From: Cenococcum geophilum 1.58
Taxonomy: Eukaryota; Ascomycota; Dothideomycetes; Gloniales; Gloniaceae
Reading direction: 5' to 3'
Length of the DNA stretch: 64,000 nucleotides
Assembly (NCBI GenBank): GCA_001692895.1
Contig: KV748302.1
Span: forward strand, 1,580 to 65,579
Position numbers and translations under genes: made by a program. The notes beneath the pieces were generated by a model. It was not told the DNA's origin, did no database searches, and saw only the letters and a program-made list of their open reading frames with translations. How positions within the stretch are numbered: the stretch's first letter is position 1; each line of letters opens with the position of its first letter. This document shows, one piece after another, positions 59,401 through 64,000 of this stretch.

Positions 59401-61530
59401 CCAATAGCCTATTAATAAGCTCCCCTATTAAGGGTAGCGGGTAGTAATTCTTTATAGTAATCCTGTTAAGCGCCTAATAGTTAATATAGAGGCGAAGGGT
59501 CCCGTCCTTCTTTAGTATAAATATAATTGGTGCCCCTACTAGGCTTATAGAGGGCCGAATCTATTTTTCCTAAAGATTGTCTACTATATACTAACGTAAT
59601 ACGGCTAGCTTGTTTTCTAATAAGTTATATAGTAGTCTAAAAGGAGGTTGCTTATCCCTTATATTTATCTTATGCTTAACTAATATAGGGTTAGGTAAGG
59701 TTTGTGCAGCCTCTTTACTAGAAACCTCTTCTAGGTCCGTATATTCCTACGGAATCTCTAGTTTTTTAACTGCGTATAGCCGGACATCCAAAAATAAATA
59801 CCCTATATCTTTATTCTTGGGGTTAAGAGTAGTATATATGGCATATGCCTACCCTTCTTCTTATATATAGCTTAGGAAAGTCTTTTAATTCTTAACTATA
59901 ATGCGCGATTAAGACTTCTGGTGTTAATATAAGGCTAAAGGCTAATTAATATCTAGGTTGACTTAGTAAAGCCATAGGTATTCTAAAATAAGGTTATACC
60001 CCTTAATTTCTGCGGCGCAGAAGCGTATCTCCTACGTGTCCTATAGACCATTACGGTCCTAGCTAGCAACGGGAAATATCTATTCCCTATAGTACGGAAT
60101 CTAGTAGCCTCTAATACTTTAAACGGTGCGTACCTATAAGCCGCTAAGGTCCAAATCTAATTCTTTTACTAGTAATTAAGAAATAAACCCTATACTCGCG
60201 CCGCTATCTATAAGGCAGTCTCACGTTACCTATTTATTATTAACTTAAATAGAGACAGGAATAACCATATAGTAGTTTACTCCCTCCTTCTCTTACTAGC
60301 CTAGTGTAAGGGAGTAAAGATCTACTAGGCTGTCTCTTTTCCCAATTAAGCTAACTCTTGCTTTTTTTACTAGTAGAAGCGGCTTATATAGCCCTTCTTA
60401 CCGCAGTTATAACAGGTACGTGTCTCCCGGTTCCCTTCCTACGGATTAGGTCTCTGCCTATTATTATTTTAGGGTTAACCAGCGTTGCTCTAGGGCTATA
60501 AGGCCTACTTACGTTATCCTTCTACAGAGCAGTTAGGTTAAAATCTGCCCCTATTATTAAAGCTAGGTCTAGTCCTACGCTCTTTATTATTAGCGTCTCG
60601 TTCCTTTCGCTTACCTAAGTAGTCTCTTTTAGTATTTTTAATCCAAGTAGCTTTAGAGATAAGCTTTTTTTAAGAGGTAAGAATTTTGCCCTTCTTTTAT
60701 ATAGCCTGTTAAATCTTAGGTTATAGCTTAGCGAGTAGCTAGTGAAGTTATATAGCGTTATCCCACAGATCTAAGTAGGGTATATTATCTTCTAGTTCTT
60801 CTAAGTAGTTTACAAACTAGACCATAGTCTAACTATCCCGCTATTTGGCGTTGTGGTATTACTGGTTATAGTCTATCCCTTAATTAGTAGGGTCTTAGAC
60901 CTAATTAACCAACTAAGTCCTAAGTTTGCTAAATTTAAGGGGTATAGTAAGTTTCTTCTTATAGCGTGTCTATGAACTCTTAATAATACCACGTAGGAAG
61001 GTAGAAGTAATTAATGTCTAATTATACTTATTAGAGTAACATTTTAGATCTAGCTAAAACTTAGTTTTATATTAATAGATAAAACGATTATAATTCCGAA
61101 GACTATTACTATAGTACTTATTAGGTTCCTTTATATAGAATTTAGGTTTTTCTAACATTATAGTATAGTGTGGCGTTACCCCTTTGAGTCCGCTTCGTGT
61201 TTAGGGTGTCTATACTTCCCCTAATTATCCTTATAATTATTCTTAGTAGTCTTAATATGCTTATTTTAATTATATCTCTAACTCCTTTATTTTTTATAGG
61301 GTCTTATATAGCGACCGCTCTAATAACTTCCCAGCGGTAATCGTTCCTAAGAGTCTCGCAAAGTTAGATAGACTAGCCGTGGCTTCTTTATAGGAAGAGG
61401 GAATGCGCTCCTCTGGGGAGACTCTTTAAGCCTCTTATAGTAAGGGCGTTACTTTATAGGGTATAGGAGTATAGTCCGATATTATTAATTAATAGCCGTA
61501 CGTTCCTAACGGATTGTAAGTAATTAGAAT

Positions 61531-61860
61531 TATAAGAGGCTAGCCTAACCGGAACGTATAATTATCTAATTAATAGTGTTACTGGTAAGTAGAAGGTAAG
61601 TTAAAGATACGTTAAAGGTAAGTAGAAGATAGAATAAGTTTTATATATTAAAGAACAAATGCTTTTAACTACTTCTATTTAGAGACTAATCGCTGGTTCT
61701 TTTCTAGAGGGGAACTAGCTTCCTATATGTTCCTTCCAAGACGCTAGTAAAACCTTTCGCCCCTAACCTATCTAACTGTGTCTTTTAGAACATAGATAGG
61801 ATATAGATAAAACCTCCTACCGTTTTATCGAATATGTATCTCCTGGGGGATTCCGTTATA
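61531..61860 (-). repeat. 5' LTR of G7
   Basis: 330 bases aligned along their length with 54176-54505. Differences are nearly all transitions. Confidence 0.9.
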
Positions 61861-63295
61861 AGCAGTTACCGAACTACTTAGATCTATTTTTTTATTACTA
61901 AGTTCCTATAAACCTTATTTTATAAGTTTCTACTCCTTAAAACGGACCTTTTTATAAACCTTCTTAAGACGGATTAACCGAGCGGACGCTATAAGATAAG
62001 ACTTAAGTGCCTGTTACTAAGCATTATAAGAATAATAAAGTTCCGCTAGGGTAATAGACAGTTTATTATCTAGCCGTATAGCAGTAGATTAAACATAAAA
62101 CCTTAAGATAAATTAATTAAGGAACCAGACAACTATTAAGAGTAATAGGTCGCGTATATTTAGCATTAAAGATGGAGCGAACGTTACAGGACAAATAAAC
62201 ATTCGCTTTAGTGCACTTTAAGTAAAAGGACGGTTATTATAAAGATAAACTCGCCAATATAATATAGACTAACCCCTCTTTTAAACAACAAGAATATAAA
62301 AACGGCATAATCTTACTAAAAGATAATATTATAGTAATAGTGTAAGTATAATAAACGGTTAAAGAAAGAGAAAAAGCTTTAGGTATAATAAACAACGATA
62401 TTAACCAAATTAATTAGATAGATATTACACCTCTAGTAAATAACTTAGAGATATTTCGGATCTTTAAAAATAAAGATAAAAAGGAGGGAGACAGTATTAC
62501 GGACGCTTTAAGTATAATATTATAACTACTTAGGGAAGAGTCGAAAGAAGCTAGTTGTTACGGCACTGACGCGCGTAACCTGGATAGGGCCTAGTCAGGG
62601 GGGTTCGCTTACGTCTTGGCTCCATGTATATAGACGTGTCCTTTCCACGACCTTCTTCTTCTCCTCATCTTGATATCCGGGTCAATAGACTACCAATTGT
62701 ATAGGCTTGCATACGTTCTACGGCGCTCGTGCCTTGATTAACTGAGTCGCTGTAACATTATATCAAGATCCCTCAACCGATCGCAGGCTGTTGTATCCCA
62801 GGTTAAAGAAGCCCTGTGGCCTAGGGTAGTTAATGGGTAACGGAGCCCTATATACTAGCAGGCAAAGGAAGGAAGGAGAGCCTAACTCCTATAATAAAGA
62901 AGGTAGGAGATGTATACTCTGAGATAAAGCAGGAATTATTATTATTGAAGCCCTACAATCGTAGGAATTATTAAAGTTCTATAATCGTAGACACACTTAC
63001 TGTGGTCCTATGGTGGCTGGGTATAGAATCCCTACACTTATAGGTACCCTCCCTTATATTCTCTTCTTTTTTTCTTTTCTCTCTACTAAATGGCCGCCTA
63101 TGCTATGGGGAAGCACGTGCCGAGTAGTAACCTCTTTCCGACCGTACGAACTCGTTGACCGACCGAGCAACGCGTATATCTGTCAACCGAACGCGTGTGC
63201 CTACCTACCTACCTACCGATCGATCGACCGATTAACCGACCGTACGTCTCTCTATCGGACGCTTGCACCGTACTGCTACCTAAATAGTCCTTTTT

Positions 63296-63440
63296 AATGG
63301 ATACTGAGCTACGTATACTGTGAGGAACGAAATCGGTTGATACTGAGACTAGTGCTATATATTGGCTGCGAAGAATGACCCCAACTAATACTGAGTTGTA
63401 CAAGCTGCGAGGAACGAAATCACCAGGACTATCAACGCTG
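63296..63440. repeat. Degenerate GATACTGAG...GAGGAACGAAATC repeats
   Basis: The pair of words ATACTGAG and GCGAGGAACGAAATC/GTGAGGAACGAAATC occurs twice about 105 bases apart, with an intermediate partial copy (GCGAAGAATGACC). It lies in the leader of the element starting at 62556. Confidence 0.7.
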
Positions 63441-63714
63441 GCATCACTCTGCTATTAACTACCAATCGTGCCGATATGCATACAATCCATATACTTGACA
63501 ACAGTAGCGCCAATACGCCTGCTACTACGACCTGACTACAACTGTGCCGATACGCCTACAGTCTTCTGACCGTACGATCGTGCCGTTACGCCTGCGATCC
63601 ACGACTTTCGCTTGCATCGTACTGCTACAAACCAATCAATCGATAGCCCGAGCTCTACGTTTGACCTGCTATCACAAGACAACCGATAGACGAGCTCTAT
63701 GCTCGACCACTATC

Positions 63715-63945
63715 GACTTCCGCTGCTCTGCCTGCAGCATTACACCCGAACACAGCTGCTCCTACCTGCAGCTAAACCTTAATTCGACCACTACTGCTCC
63801 TGCCTGCAGTACCACAATTGACTTCTGCTGCTACGCCCGCAGCACTACGATCGACCCTCGCTGCTCTGCCTGCAGCATTCTAACTAACACTCGCTGCTCT
63901 GCCTGCAGCATCTCATCGACTACTGCTGCCCCACCTGCAGCAAAT
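63715..63945. repeat. CTGCTCTGCCTGCAGCA repeats
   Basis: Five or more copies of a CTGCTCTGCCTGCAGCA-like word alternate with ATCGACT/CTAACT spacers, roughly every 45-60 bases. Each contains the PstI-type palindrome CTGCAG. The overlapping open frame gives Cys/Ser/Thr repeats and is probably not a gene. Confidence 0.75.
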
Positions 63946-64000
63946 AACTACAACTGTACAAGAGGTAGAAGACAAGCACCTAAGAATAAAGCTTGAGGGC

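Larger units (their letters stand above)
54176..61860 (-). mobile_element. Gypsy chromovirus G7, complete outline, in G4
   Basis: A minus-strand element of 7685 bp with 330-bp LTRs at 54176-54505 (3') and 61531-61860 (5'), flanked by AGTAG and AGCAG (one transition apart). A purine run AAAAGGGGAGGTAAT (minus) adjoins the 3' LTR. Reading leftward: gag about 61450-60500; a CCHC zinc knuckle near 60420-60384; protease; RT about 59600-58900 with a Tyr-Phe-x-x-type box near 59220-59180; RNase H about 58700-58300; integrase core in the frame 57532-57305 (Asp-Phe-Ile start, Ile-x-x-Arg-Tyr-Thr-Lys box); chromodomain about 56700-56480. Some 1.9 kb of extra 3' sequence follows. It is broken by dozens of RIP-type changes. 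Confidence 0.9.
46391..62555 (+). mobile_element. Gypsy chromovirus G4, in G6
   Basis: A plus-strand element of the same family as G5. 5' LTR 46391-46811; gag about 46840-48000 with a Cys knuckle near 47855-47900; a repeat-rich linker 48370-48610; a SINE-like insert 48978-49999; protease about 50760-51060; RT 51280-51920 (box near 51784-51820); RNase H 52190-52570; integrase 52850-53500; chromodomain about 53850-54060. G7 interrupts at 54176-61860, after which the 3' region (61866-62494) resumes. A purine run (AAAAAGGAGGGAGACAG) precedes the 3' LTR at 62495, which is cut after about 60 bases by the next element. It is a broken fossil with dozens of RIP-type changes. Confidence 0.85.
62556..64000 (+). 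mobile_element. Start of a young LTR-like element, cut by the window edge
   Basis: The G4 3' LTR breaks at CTAGT (62551-62555) into TGTTACGGCACTGACGCG, whose first 15 bases resemble the minus-strand LTR start of the TRIM-like element (TGTCACGGCACTGAC). A TATA-like ATGTATATAGACG lies near 62624. Composition turns normal in CpA/TpG, so RIP has not acted strongly. The rest is leader-like: a pyrimidine-rich zone (63055-63085), degenerate repeats and no recognisable gag. The frame 63544-63996 (150 codons, Ser/Thr/Cys-rich) translates repeats and is doubtful. The right LTR is outside the window, so this is a hypothesis. Confidence 0.45.

Noticed and set aside
59610-59870. 86-codon plus-strand frame in G7
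   Set aside because: It lies opposite the RT/protease region of the minus-strand pol.
63010-63403. Overlapping frames on both strands near 63.0-63.4 kb
   Set aside because: They lie in leader-like sequence with simple repeats (CTAC, CGAT) and no domain.

Overview
The window looks like gene-poor heterochromatin of a filamentous ascomycete (Pezizomycotina-type) genome. From about 5.2 kb to 62.5 kb, CpA and TpG are almost absent and TpA is very high, while CpG, ApC and GpC persist. That is the footprint of repeat-induced point mutation (RIP), a process of filamentous ascomycetes. Chromovirus-type Ty3/gypsy elements, a Ty1/copia element and a Tad-like non-LTR ORF1 protein fit the same assignment. 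The species cannot be named from this sequence. I find no intact host protein gene, tRNA or rRNA. Nearly all long open frames are shadows of decayed elements or translations of tandem repeats.

Layout. (1) 1-5145: an AT-rich tract with a quite different bias. C survives almost only after a pyrimidine (ApC/GpT and GpC are depleted, CpA/TpG are not). It is bracketed on both sides by minisatellites built on the same 12-bp unit. (2) 5146-13862: a junkyard of RIP-mutated fragments, including LTR pieces, a gypsy 3' half on the minus strand, and a gypsy leader interrupted by an ORF1-only non-LTR element with an 8-bp target duplication. (3) 13863-64000: one large nest of insertions.

The nest, reconstructed from LTR pairs, target-site duplications and sequence continuity. 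The oldest layer is gypsy G5 (minus, 13863 to at least 43326). It carries a 428-bp foldback element (14325-14752), a 2.4-kb TA-flanked element packed with minisatellites (15731-18153), gypsy G3 (minus, 18602-40978) and LTR element G6 (plus, from 43327). G3 in turn carries a copia element (plus, 21620-28217) and gypsy G1 (plus, 31230-40142). The copia carries a 1.0-kb SINE-like element (22733-23746). G6 carries a small LTR element with no pol gene (44782-46236) that has largely escaped RIP, and gypsy G4 (plus, 46391-62555). G4 carries a second SINE-like copy (48978-49999), gypsy G7 (minus, 54176-61860) and, in its 3' LTR, the start of another young LTR-like element that runs off the window (62556-64000).

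The LTR elements are fossils. Each autonomous one has many disabling changes, mostly of RIP type. LTR pairs differ almost only by transitions, so nesting order is a better age guide than LTR divergence. The points most worth a second look are the purine-C-depleted tract, the repeat-packed TA element, the SINE-like family, the ORF1-only non-LTR element, protein-like antisense readings between the chromodomain and 3' LTR in two gypsy families, and a possible Tf1/sushi-type self-priming signal shared by G1 and G3.
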